This document shows positions 12,501 to 30,652 of a stretch of 64,000 nt of DNA, in pieces (position 1 is the stretch's first letter; the number at the start of each line of letters is the position of its first letter). The notes under the pieces are model-generated. The model was not told where the DNA came from and did no database searches. It was given only the letters and a program-made list of their open reading frames with translations. The position numbers were made by a program, and so were the translations under genes. This stretch comes from Drosophila persimilis (taxonomy: Eukaryota; Arthropoda; Insecta; Diptera; Drosophilidae): NCBI RefSeq assembly GCF_003286085.1, contig NW_020825353.1, positions 124,001-188,000 on the forward strand, given 5' to 3'.

Positions 12501-14150
12501 TATTTTTATAGTTATTCTTTTTTTGGTGCTCTTTTGTTTTTCATGGGGGCTTGGCCCGACTCTTGGCCTGGCTGTTGAATAAATTCCAAACGGCATGACA
12601 AATTATGTGGGCTCAGGTGTTACGCGGAAAAAGGGGTTAACAAACCGAGAGCTGTAGATGTAGCTGGAGCTGGATAGTGACTCCAGCATATGGCATCGAG
12701 TGTTTTCCACTTATCTCTAAGTATATCTTATCGGTTCTCCGAGGTCTCTACGAATGAAGGTGGCATGTGCGGATCTTCAATCACTTTTACTTTCATGTCA
12801 GAACGAATATCCCGACTAAAATTGAAGTATTTTTTATGGCATCTGCAATCTGCAATCATTGGAGCTTATCGCTCCGCAGAAAGCCCCGTTTTCATGTTTT
12901 CTATAACGCTGTTCCATACAATCTATGACTTTTCCTGACTATCTGGAATACATATGTATCGATGGTAGACCCTTTTCTGTAAGTCTTAGCCTTGATGATA
13001 TTCCCTCTGTTTCGTCAGCTGCCTGACGCCAAGATGTAAGCAAAACTTTCATCTATGGCACGGCGAAGGGCCAGGGGCAGGGCCAGGGCCAGGGCCAGGG
13101 CCCATGTTGTGTCTACATTCTTTGGATCTTTGGCCTCACTTTGTCGGCACTGGCCGAAAAGTCCTTGAACTGCATTTTTCTGTGGCAGCAATTGAACTGC
13201 ATATTTCTCTCTCTTTCTCCTTCCAGTGGTTCAGGCGTTCCTTTGTTTTTTTTGTGGTTCAATATTTTGTCAATTTCGATCAATTTGTGGCGCGCCAAAG
13301 CCGGGATCCAGTTCTGCGGGGGGATTCGTCTGAGTGAAATCCTTCGACGACTGTTCGCTCGCTGATTTCTGATTGCGGCCAACGATGAATGGCGATAATG
13401 AGGGGAGTCGGTGATTTGTAAACTGCCAAACTTCATTTCGGGCGTTTTAAAGTGCCGCAAAATGCATTTGGACATTTCGATTACCGAAAATTGCGATCAG
13501 CAATCCTCAATGACCATTGCCTCTGTCCCTGGGCCTGAGGCTGGTGCTGAGCCTGGTGCTGGGCCTGGGCCCTGGCCTGTGCCTGTGCCTCTTCCGATCT
13601 GCTCACTCCTTTTCTCACTTTATTTCGGCTGCAATTAGTTCGAACTTCGAACACTTATTGGCGTTTTCCCAAAGGAGCGCAGGGGCGGAGGAGCAGGAGA
13701 AGTACCTGCTGTAACGCGGCGGCTTACAAAGGGCATTCCCAGGATGCCACATGGACCACAGATCAAAGATCACCGCGTCACCCGGCTAAAGAAACAGGAG
13801 CAGCAGCAGGAGCAGTGAAGCAACTTATTCCCCATCAATTGAGTACGTGCAGGAATTTATCTATAAAATCAGGTTTTCGGCCAAAACCCCCGAAAAAGAA
13901 ATATTTGGAACGCTTTGGACAATTTGTAATAAAATGTGGGACGACTTCAAAGGAGGAGGCTGTGTCCTTGATGCTAAGGAATGCTTCTCATTCGGTCTGA
14001 GGGGCAGGCAGATGGAGAGCTAATGAGATATTAACCGCATATTTATGAAGTCATTTCTATGAATATTCATCTGTCATTTCCCCCTTCCCCCTTTGATGCT
14101 CCTTTGGTGAGCCAATACCCAATTAAATTTCATTTTCAAATTTCTTCTCT
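6573..14150. other. Intergenic region between Poc1 and sens
   Basis: No convincing coding frame in about 7.5 kb. It contains a dispersed repeat (7695-7960), a 20-A run at about 8830-8850, Pro/Ala/Gly-type low-complexity triplets, a ten-base tandem (acccttct.. about 10340-10380), 'cccatac' tandems at 11880-11930, gggaa tandems at 12310-12340 and gggcca tandems at 13075-13100. The position 3' of sens suggests sens enhancers, but I see no decisive binding-site cluster. Confidence 0.5.
7695..7960 (-). repeat. Dispersed repeat copy, SGM/DINE-1-like (B), inverted
   Basis: It begins with 'cttttatacccgttactcc'. Read on the minus strand, 7850-7950 (ctgttag..gtatttcg..ccgccccac..ctgtggcat) matches the repeat at 31440-31525 (ctgttac..gtatttca..ccgcccc..ccgtggca). 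It is therefore the same family in opposite orientation. Edges are approximate. Confidence 0.6.
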
Positions 14151-14163
14151 TTTAGCTTTCAAC

Positions 14164-14845
14164 TTTATTTAAAAAAAAAATATCATATGTTATCTAAACT
14201 ATTATTATAATGTTACAAATAGTTACAAAAATCATTGGATAAATTATAAAATTAGAATAAACTAAAAGATTCACCACGTAATTCGTATAAATAATTGGGG
14301 TGGGGTAAGGTGGGGTGTGCAATCAACTTAAATAAATTAGGATTTAATAAAAATTTGGACAAGTTATCTGTTCAAGGGCTCAAGCTCTTTGCCAAGTTGG
14401 TTGGAAATTTCTTGTTGGTTGTTCTTTGGTACGTTTAGCTGCCAATTTGGGGTTAAGTTTAAACCAAATAAAAAAAAACGCTAATGGAATAAATTAAATT
14501 AATGAATTATTCTAGAGTGTAACATACATATGGTTTGTAAGAGTAAGTCTTGTTTGGTCTGCTATTTACAGAGAGGGAGCCCCCCAAGCTTAGGGCTAGA
14601 ATTGAGCAAGTTTCTTAGCTAACAAATGGGAGATCTTAACATCCCCTAACAATAGATCTCTTTTGTGGTTCATCTGTGCGAAGGCCAAGACAAAACAAAC
14701 TTTGGCTTCCTAGCAGCGACTTAGACGGGGCCACCGCCACCTCCTGCTTCCTCCACCTTCTTCTTGGACGCGCTCAGCTAATACTGGGATCCGATCCCCG
14801 AGGGAGCTCGGTTGCTGGTGGCTTACGAGTACGAGCTGTTGCCTG
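14164..14845 (-). other. sens: sens 3'UTR
   Basis: AT-rich sequence below the sens stop codon. A minus-strand AATAAA (TTTATT at 14164-14169 on +) is the likely poly(A) signal and gives a UTR of about 680 nt. Confidence 0.6.
14423..14430 (-). promoter_or_regulatory. miR-9a seed match in sens 3'UTR
   Basis: The minus strand reads ACCAAAGA, an 8-mer match to the miR-9 seed. miR-9a repression of senseless is established in D. melanogaster. A second 7-mer (ACCAAAG, 14102-14108) lies just past the likely poly(A) site. Confidence 0.6.
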
Positions 14846-19322
<4,477 letters not shown>

Positions 19323-19404
19323 TTTTGGGGCTCACTGTTTCTGCACTGGCTCAATTTGTTTATAATTTTTGTTCTTTAGTCACTTCAAAAAATGTCACTT
19401 TCGT

Positions 19405-19441
19405 TGAGCTGATCTTCGGTATTGAACGGATCTTTTTTATA
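19405..19441 (-). promoter_or_regulatory. sens: sens core promoter: TATA box and initiator
   Basis: On the minus strand TATAAAA is at 19435-19441 and a TCAGCTC initiator at 19406-19412. Their distance (TATA start to initiator A, about 31 nt) is canonical. Transcription would start near 19410, with an 88-nt leader before the ATG at 19322. Confidence 0.65.
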
Positions 19442-22400
19442 CAGATATCTAAGTTTTTTTGGGCAATTCTTTTACTCTCAGAAGACGAACACGTCCGTAT
19501 CGCTCGGTGCTTCGCACCTGACTGAATCTTTGGCCGATTGCTCGGTTCTAAATTGAGCCAACGGTGAAGCGTTGTCGCCGACTGACTACTTGGCCCGAAA
19601 AAAAGGTACGTACTACCACATTGAGCTCTGTGTTTTTGTCCGACTGCACGGGTGTGTGTGTGAGCGTGTGTCTGTGCGTCTGTGTGTCTGTGTGTGGCAG
19701 CAAGCCGAATCAAAACGAGCCCTCTCTGTGTTGGTGTTGACTTTTGCTGGTGGTGGCTGGCTCTGAAGCCCTTGTCTGTACGAGTATCTGTGTGTGTGTG
19801 TGTGTGTGTGTTTGTGTTACCAACTCTGGTTTTTCACCTTTGGCAGCAGTTGGCGGCTGTTGCAGTTGCAGTTCCTGCTGCCGCTGCTGCTGCTGCTGCT
19901 GATGTTGCTGATGTTTCTGCTGATGTTGTCCTGCATGTTGTAAGGGTCAAGACGCACAGTTAGGCAGAGATCGGCTCTCCTGCCCCTGCCCCTGCCCCCG
20001 CCCCTTTCCCATTCCCATTCCCAGTACCCTCTATTAGTATCAGTGGCTTTGATCGTGCTCTCCCTTCTATCCTGCGAGTGCTCCTCCTGCTGCTGCCGCT
20101 GCTGCTGCTGCTGGTTCTCTTTCTGTTTGTTGGCAGCACGCGTTTCCCTACTAATTGGTATGCAGTTTGGTTTGGCGGGCGTTTGCTGTCCTTTTCTTTT
20201 CTTGCCGCATTGTAACTGTTACATTTTGTGTTACTGTTCTTGCCACCAACTGTTGTTGGCTCTGACACACTTGAGAGACGAAGATGGAGCGAGAGAGAGA
20301 GGGAGAAGGAGAGTCGGATGGTTGAGGAAGGTAGCGGTGGAGCGGGCGGAGGCGGTGCCCGGGGAGGGTTGACTTACAAATATTTATGTATGTGGATGGA
20401 TCTATACATCTAACATCTGTCACGGACATTCTCTGCATGTGCAATCGGATTGGGAATTCAATTTAGATACAATTTTGATTAAACTATGATTAGCTCAATT
20501 CAATTCATTTATTCTTCGTGTTTTAAAGCTTGGGACTATTTAATTTATCACCTATAGGTGTTTTTTCAAGTGCAAATTAATGCTGAAAAATGTATGAAAA
20601 TGTTACCTAAAAAAAGATTTTTTATTGGATCTAATTATGATAAGAGAGGAGATTTTTTAAGCGGTTTCCATGTCCCATGACAAATTTAAAGTTCGGCAAC
20701 AAATTAATCTTTGGAAAGTGGATCAATAAACCAAACTATTATTCTAATATTTTCTTTTGAATTTGTAAATTTTTAAATTCTTGCAAAATACTTTTCTAAA
20801 TTTGTTAAACGAATTATTATAAAAGTACTAAAATTTTATGTTATCTCAATTTCAAATAAACAAATAAGTCTGACAAAAAAAAGTATCTTAAATTGAAAGG
20901 GCTTGGATATTGGATGGGATTGAATTGGAACCCAATTGTGTCGACGCTTTTATTTTGCGAAAACAGGAGCACCAACTTTTGCGCTTTCAAAAGTAAATCG
21001 CTAAGTTTTTGCGAAAGTGAAAACCGGAGCCTGCCTGATTGTGTAAGTAGTTTTCAAATGTGGGAATTCCTTTACGTAGTGTTACTTTACCATTAAATTA
21101 GTTATTTTTATTAATTTTCTATGTGATTTGAGGGATTGAGAGATATATTAGTAAAGACTAAAGTAAGTAGAGTAGAGTAGAGAGTAGATTCGTGATTATT
21201 TTAATGTACTAAATTGATCATTCGTTCGGATATGTTTGTATATCTTCCACAGCTCCCCCCAGCTCCGCCTTCAGAACAATTAAGCATTGAGCTAAGGACA
21301 TTTAAAAGTGTATCTTTATTGGATCTTTCTTTCACATTAAACCAAATCGGAGGCCTTCACCTGCTGCTTTCTCCGACTATCCCCTTGCTGGTGGTGCTGC
21401 TGCTGCTGTTGCTGCTGCTGCACCCTTCGAAACTCGTCCCTCTGCAACATTTGGGTTCCTCCTACCGAGTTAGTCCTTCTCCGGGCCACGCTTGGCCACC
21501 TCTCGGTGCAAGACAATTCCAGTTTATCTACGAATATCCTTGGCCCAGCCACACCTGCCTAGAAAACGGAGAAGTGGCGGGAGCACACTTCTTCCACATT
21601 TAACGATCCTCTTCCTTCGAGCTGGCAGCAATTTTCTGACGTTTTGGCGCAATTTCCTTGAAAGGACATGTGCAGCACACGGCGGCGACATTCCAGCAGA
21701 CACGAGCCCGCCACGGGCAGGGGCTAGCGAAGCATGCCGCCGCGGCACGAGAAGTGGCCCCTGGAAGCGGGTCAAAATGGGGGACACACAGCGCACAGCG
21801 CACAGCTCACGGCGCACGGCGGCATAGTCATTCATTATGACCGCGATGAGGGCTGGCCAGGGCCAGGTCGCCCTCGTTGCGCTTGACAGCGCTTCTCAAG
21901 AGGGCTGAGGGCGCGTGCCTCACTCTCACTCTCCCTCTCCCTATCCATCTACATATCCCTATCTCTCGCTTTGTAACGGATTCACCTTATGCCAGGCAGG
22001 CGCAGGCGCATGCGTCGCCATTCACATCTATCATCGTTTGATATGCGCAGTCGCAGCCGGGTCCCACTGTCGTAGGGGTACAGGTACAGGCAACACTCGC
22101 ACACACACCTTCCATCTATTTCCAATATTCGCCCGTATTGGGCGACATTTTATTCCGGGCCTGAGAGCTTCTGTTTGCTTTTCCACCGCTCTTCCAAACA
22201 AATCCAACACGCCGCTCGCTGATTGGTCGGCAGCCGCGAGGGGCGTGTTAGCCGCGTCGGTTCAAACCCGAAACGAGTTTGTATCTGTGTTGGTGGCACT
22301 CGCACTGTATCGAACTCTGTGTGCGGCTCCACACTGTGTGGGTTGTATGCACCGTTGGACTTTGGGTTGCTTGAATGGGAAGCAAGGCACCCACTGATGA

Positions 22401-25400
22401 ATGGGCTGCAGTTGAATCACTGAATGGTTAAATAAGGTAGGATTCGAGGAGACATTCAGGATTTTGCGGGATATACTTTGTACAAACATAGATAAAGTAT
22501 ATACAACAGATAAGCATTAGATAAACTGAACATCAGCAGATTTACTACAAAATTCGTACCTTTGACTTTCTTTGAACAATTTCCATGAATTGTAACTCTT
22601 TTAGTGGGGCATTGATTCCCACTAACAAAACAAATTCGAAAAATATGCCCATTCCTAAAAAACTAAATCATTTTCAAATGGAAAAGTTGAAGAGATATTT
22701 AAAATGGTAGCATTTTAACTTTGGCTCGATGTGTCTTCAGGTACAGTCAACCAATAAAATAAAAATATTTTGGGGGTATATTGCAAATTCCAAGTATGGG
22801 TATGAGATCTAGTCATCCAGGCCTACAACCAAATTTTTGTGTTGTGCAAAACGTAAAAAGTACTAAACCACTGTCTATTAAAGTCATAGATTTTCGGATA
22901 TAAATAAAATTGAATTTTCAAAACATATCGTTTTGATTAAATGTACCTACATATGAACATATATGTACATATGGATGTGTGTATAGCTGACAATTTTCCA
23001 AAATCTTTTTGAGACCCTTCCAGTCTTCGTAAGGTATCACGTGATATCTCGTATCTCGTTTTAGGAATGTAAACTGCAGAAATAAAAAAAAAATTTAATA
23101 GATTTGCATTTCTTTGCTTTTTTTTACACACGCAGTTCATTGAAATAGTTGTGAAATATTAAAAAAAGATGAAAAAGCATATTGCTAGATCGAGAAGAGA
23201 AATCAATGCAAAACATATACCAAGATTGGGAATAGTTGGATGAAATGCCACCGATACGAATCGAGGTCGTGAGCGTAAATCAATAGATAGAGGATAGACG
23301 TACATACATATGTAGGTATTGTGCAGTCAAGATCAAGCCGTTAGCCGTTAATAGTTACCCAGGAAGGTAGCCAAAACGGTGGCGAAACATAATGCGGTCG
23401 GACGAGAGCGAAGGAGTTTGATTTGGTGCCAAGCCCAGCACACAACCGAAATTCCACCAAGCTACATTATGGTATGGACATGTTTTTCATATATATATTG
23501 GTGTCAGTCCTATTCAAATGATTCATGGACAAAAGCGAACATGCGGAAATATGCAAGAGTACACTGCTACCATATGACATCCAAGATGATCCCAAAAAAA
23601 CACCAGTAAACGCGCCAAGGCCCGGTTTGCCTTTAAGAAGATCGACGTAGTGCTATGGCCAGCGCAGTCTCCAGATCTACATCCAATCTAAAACTTGTGG
23701 GGAGATGTTAGAAGAATGGTAGACAGAGCAAATTCTTCAAGTGAAGCTCGTCCTCATTTTGTCAAGTGCCAGGCCGGTGCCAGGCTGCATTGAATTAAAA
23801 ACGGATTCTCAACTAAATATTGAGCCATAATTAACCTAATGAACATATGTATGCACAATGAAGATAAGTTGAAGTTTCTTTAGTTTTTTTTCCAATTTAA
23901 AGCAGCTCCATTCATGTGTATTTGTGTAAATACAAATCGTGAAAAATAAGAAGAAGAGATACGACTCTAAGAGAGTGTTGAAAGTGTTGAGGTACGGCAC
24001 TACTATTTCATTGAACACAATTTTATAAATCAGTAATCAGTAAGAATGTACACTAGATCTCCAGAGAATTTGCAAAACTAGCCCACGTTCCAGAGGTTTC
24101 CCTACTTGGAGTACAGCAGAAATCCTGCGGACTTTTTTGTTCTTGTTCAGCCTCTTCCCACTCGAACCCATCCAAGCCCCTGCCCGATCTCAACTGATTT
24201 ATCGGACTATCTGCCGACATCATGGCAAAGCACCGAGAGACCATTTAAGCATCTTCCTATTTGTCTCACAGTGGGTGCTAGGCCGGCCTGTTCCAGGCCC
24301 AACTGGAACATTCCTTCCAACAAATCAGACGGAAATCTGTAATAAATGTATTACTATGTGGCCGGGCCATGTGGATTATAATTGTCTGGGCCACAAATGG
24401 GGGCCAAAACGATGCCAACTGCGAGGCGACAGCCAGCAGCCGGTGCTGGCTACTGGTTATGAGCACGACCAGGAGGAGCGCCTGGGCTGCTGCTGTGCGG
24501 AGGTGGAGGTGGAGCTGGAGCTGAAGCTGGAGTGCCAGTGCTCCTCCCGGGCGGGGAGACGTCGTCGGTTCATATCGTGCAGATTGTTGGCAATTATTAA
24601 AATGATAATTGCACAAATCTGGCTATCAATTGACGACCATCGAAGACCTTAGGCCAACAAACAGCAACCAAAACGAGCGAAAGCCGCGGCACAGGAACAA
24701 CACAGAGCGGGCTCTGGCCCAAACGCATGCGCAGCGATCCAGCCAGCGGGTTCCCAACTGCAACTCCAACTCCAACTCCGACTCCAGACCAGACCAGACC
24801 AGGCCCAGCTCTTTCTTGGCCTGGCTCTCTTATCATGCGGCGTTGGCGCGCTGTGCAGCTTTTCGCCAACGTTGACAATTTGGTATTAATTTAAGACAAC
24901 AGCAGCGACTACCACAGCGGCTGCTGCGCTACAGACCTGGCTCAGACCCAGCCGGGGCCAACCAGCCGACCGGCCAACCGGCCAACAGACAGTTGGCCAC
25001 TTGGGCTGCCGCAGCAAGAGCAGAAGCAAACGAAACAAAAGACGGACATTTACATGCTGCCAACGAGGCTAACAATGAAATCTGCGTAGTTTGTTTAGGC
25101 CCACAGAATAGGCGGTGGGAGAGCGGAGAGTAGGCCAGGTCAGTCAGACGGATAGTGTGGCCAGGTGGCAGTACGATTTAGGAGCAAATAATTGAGATAA
25201 ACTTAAGTTTCTTATGATTCAAAGGTACTACAAGCATATTTGTAGGCACAATCATTTCTGGAAATTTGCTCTACATCCTTTACGTCCTGGTATAAATCAG
25301 AGCTACAGTGTGTTATATGTGAAGTCCTCACTCCTATGCTATGAAAGCACATCCCCGCAAAGACTTGGTCACACTGGGCAGGCTCGCTCTGCTTTGTTTT

Positions 25401-28400
25401 CCGTTTGCCAAGTTGCTGCTTGCCAAAGTTGTGTCCCTCCATTGCGTCTGCGCACAATTATAAAACAAAATTGATAAAATTATTGTGCCTGCTGCTGCTG
25501 GTCGTTGCTGGCTCTCTCTTCTGGCCGGAGGAGCCACGATGGGCGATTAGCCCAAAGCCAAAAGGTTGCAGTGTGCCCCAACTGACCAACCAAATTGTTT
25601 GGCTGTCCGGACTACAGAGCTTCCCCTGGAAGGGAAAGGCAAGGAATAGCCCCCTTTCGCATGATGAAAATCAGCGACTATGCAACCGGAATGAGGCGAA
25701 TCTATGGTAATATGCCCCGGACTGGGGCTGGGGCCAGTTCTAGCCCCAGCAGCGGCTAGGTGGCTAAATGAAATTTATTTCAATTTCATTTGATATTAAT
25801 TGCAAATGGCCTTAAGATTGAATTCCAATGGGCTACCTTATTTGGTGACGGAGTGGAGGCCTTACAAATCGGGCCAGCGACTTCTCACTCGAAGACTCGA
25901 CCCCTTGGCTATGTTCGGGGCTTGTTAGGATTGTGTTTTGGGCTGTGCCCTGCCCCGGCCCCGGCCCCTGCCCCTGCCACTGCCCCTGCCACAGCTGGCT
26001 CCCTGCAAAGACTGGCGCCACGACAACAATTTTGGGCTACAAATAAGGCACCGACTTGGGGTCTCGCCCGCACAAATCTCTGACAGTTGAACGCCGTTTG
26101 TCGTTTGTCGTAATTAGCAGCAAAATGGTTAACTAACCTTTTCATCTCCCCTGCAGTCCCCTGCAGTCCCCTGCCCTGCCTTGCCCTGCCGCTGTTCGAA
26201 ACTATTTTGACCATTTTTGGAAGCGCTGTGCGAAAGTTCAAGAGGAGCAGAGAAGGAAGAGTAGGGACAGTAGGGACAGTGGGGAATATATGTAGTAGGG
26301 ACAGGAACTTTCGAAATGGCAACCCACACGCTGACACAATTAAGCCAAACACATGTCGTCTCTGGCGGAGATAAGCCATTTATTAACTTTTCACAAGACC
26401 TCCAAATGATGCCATAATCTCCGCTTACGGTTAGACATATGAGAGGGAAGCCGAGCTATCTGCAGGCCGAAAGATGCACAAAGATAGAATGGGAGAAGAA
26501 TCTGCCAAAGGTAGTGCAGAAGATTCAATACTCTACTGGAAGGCAAGGAAGGGGAAGAGATAGATGATTGTTGGATGATTTTAAAGAAAGTATTGATGGG
26601 AAATATTTCATATTCAAACTAAGATCTTTCCTCTTTCAAAGGCTATATTATTGGCGATGGTTTTCTGTGTCTTGAGAAGTCCCTGATCTTTCTTCAGTTC
26701 TTCGGTTTTGAGCTTACTTTAGGGAACTCCTCTGGAGAAACTCCCTTGGATATTTGCCATGACTTAGTTGTAATACCCTCATTGGGGACATTAATTTACT
26801 GCTCCAACTGCGGCGGCTACTGTTCCGCTTGGGGGACCGGGACCTCCAACGAGCGCCGCTTGACAAGAAGCCAGGCAGCCAACAAAGCCAAAGGAAACTG
26901 GCTAAAGCTAAAGCTGGGTCTGAGGCTGGGGCTGAAGCCCAGCCAACAATTGAACTGCAATAAAACAATTTACCCAAAATAGCGTTCGGCCCAAGAGCAA
27001 TCTGCTGGTTAGCCCAGCATCAGCATCAGGCTGGGACTCGGGACTGCTACTGGGACTGTGACTGTGACTAGGACTTGGACTTGGGCCTGGACCTCGACTG
27101 GGCTCTCTGTGCAACATTTATCATTGAAATGTGGCGTGCGGCTTCTACGCAGCCGATCCGGGGACGCTTTGCGGCACCAAAACGAGCCCGAAACTCTTTT
27201 GACTTTGGCGGTTCGGTTCGGTTCGGTTGCTTTGCATATGCAGTGCGGACTAGTGCCCGTGCCCGTGCCCCTCTATCCCCACATCACCACATATCCACAT
27301 CTCCATGGGAGGACGGGAGCAAGGCGATAAACTAGCCCTGGCCAGTCAGTCGCGTAAGTCAAGCAGTCGAATGCCCATAGAAAAATCAATTCGTTGAACT
27401 GAACAGATTTCTCTTTATCTGCGCTATTCCACCCGACTGCTGCCTTCCTGTCTTGGCCGTCTTGCCCGTCTTGCCCGTCTTGCCCGTCTTGGCCGTCTCA
27501 GCCGTCTTGGCTCTCCTGCTGGACAATTGGCCTGCCCGGGAGTCTAATTTGCATATGTTGTGGTAGCTGCGACAAAGGCTCTCATAATTGCTTGATTTAG
27601 CGTCCCATTCATGCTGGCAGCCAAGACGTGGACGGACGCGGCGCCAGTCGCATCTCCGCCTCGTTTTTGCCTGCTGGCTGCTCCCTAGTGTAAATTGTCA
27701 TCCAACTTTTGCTACGTGTGGAGCTCTGGGCTGTGGTTGTGGTTGTGGCCGCTGGCTGCTGGCTGCTGGCTACTGGCTGTGGTTCTGGCTGTGGTTCCTC
27801 TATGCGCGGGTGTCTCTCGGATGTGTGTCCCCGTTGTGTGTCGTGTAAATTGCCAAGCAATTCATAAATGTCAACGCGTCTTGTATGAGAGATGGACACC
27901 GACTCCTCGTGGCAGGGGCAGGGCGGCGTAGGGTAGATTTATGTGTTTACCTATGGAGTGTGCGGCAATAATTAGACGAGGTTCAAGGGGGACAACGCCA
28001 GACACGAGATACAGGTACCAGCTTCTGACATAACAGCAAAGAGTACTCCAAAGCAGTGCTTCAAATGGGACACTATTTCTGCTCTTACACTGATAGAAAG
28101 CAATGATCCTGTAAAGGCAAACGCAAAAAAAATAAACCACTCATGTGTTTTACTCTTTCAATTAGAATAATATTAATGCTTATCCTTATTCCTCTCTCGT
28201 TTCTGCTGGAATGCTCCCCGTTACTGATCCCTGGTCTCTGCTTTTTCCCATTGAGCACTATTTTTAAGGAGGCTATCCCTTCGTCCCATCCTGTTGATAT
28301 CGGACTGTCCTCGTCTCAGCGTCTGATCAAAATATTTGCATAACCAAAAGCCTGAATTACAGTTTAAGCAAAAACCTCAACCAAAAAGAAAAAAAAAATA

Positions 28401-30652
28401 TACAAATTCTAAAGGTGAAGGAGGCAGCATTCAAAAGCCAGAGCCTGAGACAGAGTTCGGGGCTGCGTCATGTGTTGGTCAAGCAGCGCTGAGAGACACA
28501 CCGAAAACAGGAACCCAACAACGACGACAGCCGGCACGCGCCCCGAACCGAACCCCCGATCGGAGAGGGCCAGGTACAAGGAAGGCCAAAAAGAAACAGG
28601 AAAAAAAAGAGCAACAGCCAGAGCCAGAGCCAGAGCCAGAGTCGGAGTCAAAGCCAGAGCAAAGGGCGAAAACAAAAGGATCTGGAAAAGCAGAACAACC
28701 AAAAAAATATGCAACTGTTGAGCGATCGCACGGGTGAATAACCCAGAAAGAGTGAGAGAGAGGGGGGGGGAGCCTCTCTGGAGAATCTCACTCTAGGCCT
28801 GGCCCGAAAGTGAAGCTTAGTTTATAATTTTGGCAGGAAGAAAGCTGCTGTTCTGTTGAAGTTTGAAGATTTTATCGTATCTAATATCTGGGCCTGGTTC
28901 TCGATCAAATTACAGTTCCGGTCAAGATTGAGCATTTGGTTCCGCTTTTGTGTGTTCGGGGATGCGGATGAGGATGAGGATGAGAATGGTGCTGTTGATG
29001 AAGATGAGGTTGGGGATGGGGATGGGGATGGGGATGGGAAGGGGGGGATTCTGGCAGCCTAACCGTTAACCTTTGGTTAATGATTTGCTTGCTGCCTTTG
29101 GTTGCTGGCCTGCCTGCGCTTCAAGTGCAACATATGGCATTCTGAGCCCCCCCCACTCTCTACCGTTCCCTTGCTGTGGCTTCAGCACAACTGACGCAGG
29201 ATACGCAGGATCCCATCGCCTCTACCTACGAGCGCAGCTCGGAGTTTTCGTGTCGGCCGGCCGGCCGGCTTACTTCCTATCCTGCACACGGGCCTGGCAA
29301 TCCTCATTGCTCCACGAATACTCGTATGTAAAAAGATCAATCAAATATTGGGTTCCTTCCCTTCGTTGAGTTGCCCTCACCCCTGTGTCCGCCTAGGAGG
29401 GATTGTATCTAGATGCCCACTTGACTCCTGCATTTTTTACCGCGATACCATAGGTGCCTGTGCCCAGGGTATGTTGGGGTATGATGAAACATACCCAGCA
29501 TACCCAGCAAGTCAAGGTCGAGAAAGTGTGATTTCTAGATGGAAAATTAGAAGCTGTTCTACTGGCTGGAATCGATTACCGGGATATAGTTGTGTTCTTT
29601 TCGTCAGAGAGCTCTCTGGCCTGGCTTACAGGTCCTCAATGAGTCGTGGTCTTTCTGAGGCGACTCCTTGTATTTTTTCTACCACATTTTTTTGTTTTTT
29701 TTTTCCTGACTTGCAACGCCGTCGCCGCAGTTGCTGCTGCTGCCGGTGCCGGTGCTACTGCCGCTGCTGCTGTGCACCTGCTCCAGGGGCATAGGACGCG
29801 CGTCTTTTGACCGCAATCGTTGCCAGAGAGCTCAGAGAGCAGAAAAAAATAAAACCAAATACCGCTCTTACTTACAAGCGAACAGAAGGCAGGCCTAAAT
29901 CGTTGACCAAGTCGCTTAACCGTTAAGCTTGGCGCGCTTACATAGGGGAGAGAATCCGAAGATCCCCAGAGACCCCTCTCCTCTCCTCGGGCTGGCTGGG
30001 TAAGGCAAGGGCAGAGCTGATCCTGCCAAGCGTGTGCCAAGGCAGCGAAACCGCAGCCCGCTTTACACAAATCCCAATGTTTAAGCCAAAGCCAAAGCCA
30101 ATCCGAATCAGACTCGAGCTCGAGCTCGAACTCGAACTCGGGGCTCGGATCGCTTCGTCCTGGCCCAAAACCACTTTCGTTTATTTTAATTTGCCTTGCG
30201 GTCGTCGTCAACGCAGGGAGGCATGGAGGCAGGGGAGCAGGGAGGCAGAGCCTGCTGCAATCTGACAAGAGCCTGCTGCATTTAATAACTGTTTTCGTTT
30301 TTGCCGCCGCTCGTTTTTATTACTCGTATCTCCCCTCCCACTCGCCCCCTCTTAGCATGTAATGTGTGTGTGTGTGTGTGTGTGTGCTGGCCCCCGAGTG
30401 CTCACGACCTGGCCTGGACCTGGCCCAGGTCCCGTTCTCGTTTTTTCTGCCGCTGCTGCTGCCGCTGCTTGTGGTGCACCGTGCACGTGCCACTTTTTGC
30501 AGCTTGCCCCATGATGGGGCCATCAGTCGATCGACTGCTTATCGCACCAAACAACGCGTCTCGGACTTAATTAATTTTTATTTATGCTAACGAGCCCTTG
30601 ACTTTTAGTTAAATCAGAGTCTAGGGTGCCTGGATAGGGTCCTCGTCCTCCA
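19442..30652. other. Intergenic region between sens and the TTC36-like gene
   Basis: About 11 kb upstream of sens without a supported gene. It contains (gt)n at 19788-19811, CTG/CAG triplet runs near 19880-19925 and 20085-20112, a quiet AT-rich block (20450-21240), a Tc1-like relic (23340-23790) and GC-rich segments with many short direct tandems (cgtctt at 27460-27490, gggatg at 29005-29040). Tissue-specific sens enhancers would be expected here. The predicted frames are low-complexity and lack start or splice context. Confidence 0.5.
23340..23790 (+). pseudogene. Tc1/mariner-type transposase relic
   Basis: Two family signatures are visible: IMVWTCFSY (23466-23492), the Tc1 'MVWGCFS' block, and WPAQSPDLHPI-stop-NLWGDV (23656-23707), the Tc1 'SPDLNPIENLW' block. 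They lie in different frames (at least one frameshift), and an in-frame TAA replaces the Glu codon of the second block. The spacing and order fit the C-terminal half of a Tc1-like transposase. No terminal inverted repeats were found. Clearly inactive. Confidence 0.8.

Noticed and set aside
28336..28737. 133-aa Lys/Glu/Pro-rich + ORF
   Set aside because: Made of simple 'gagcca' and A-rich sequence, no splice or promoter context.
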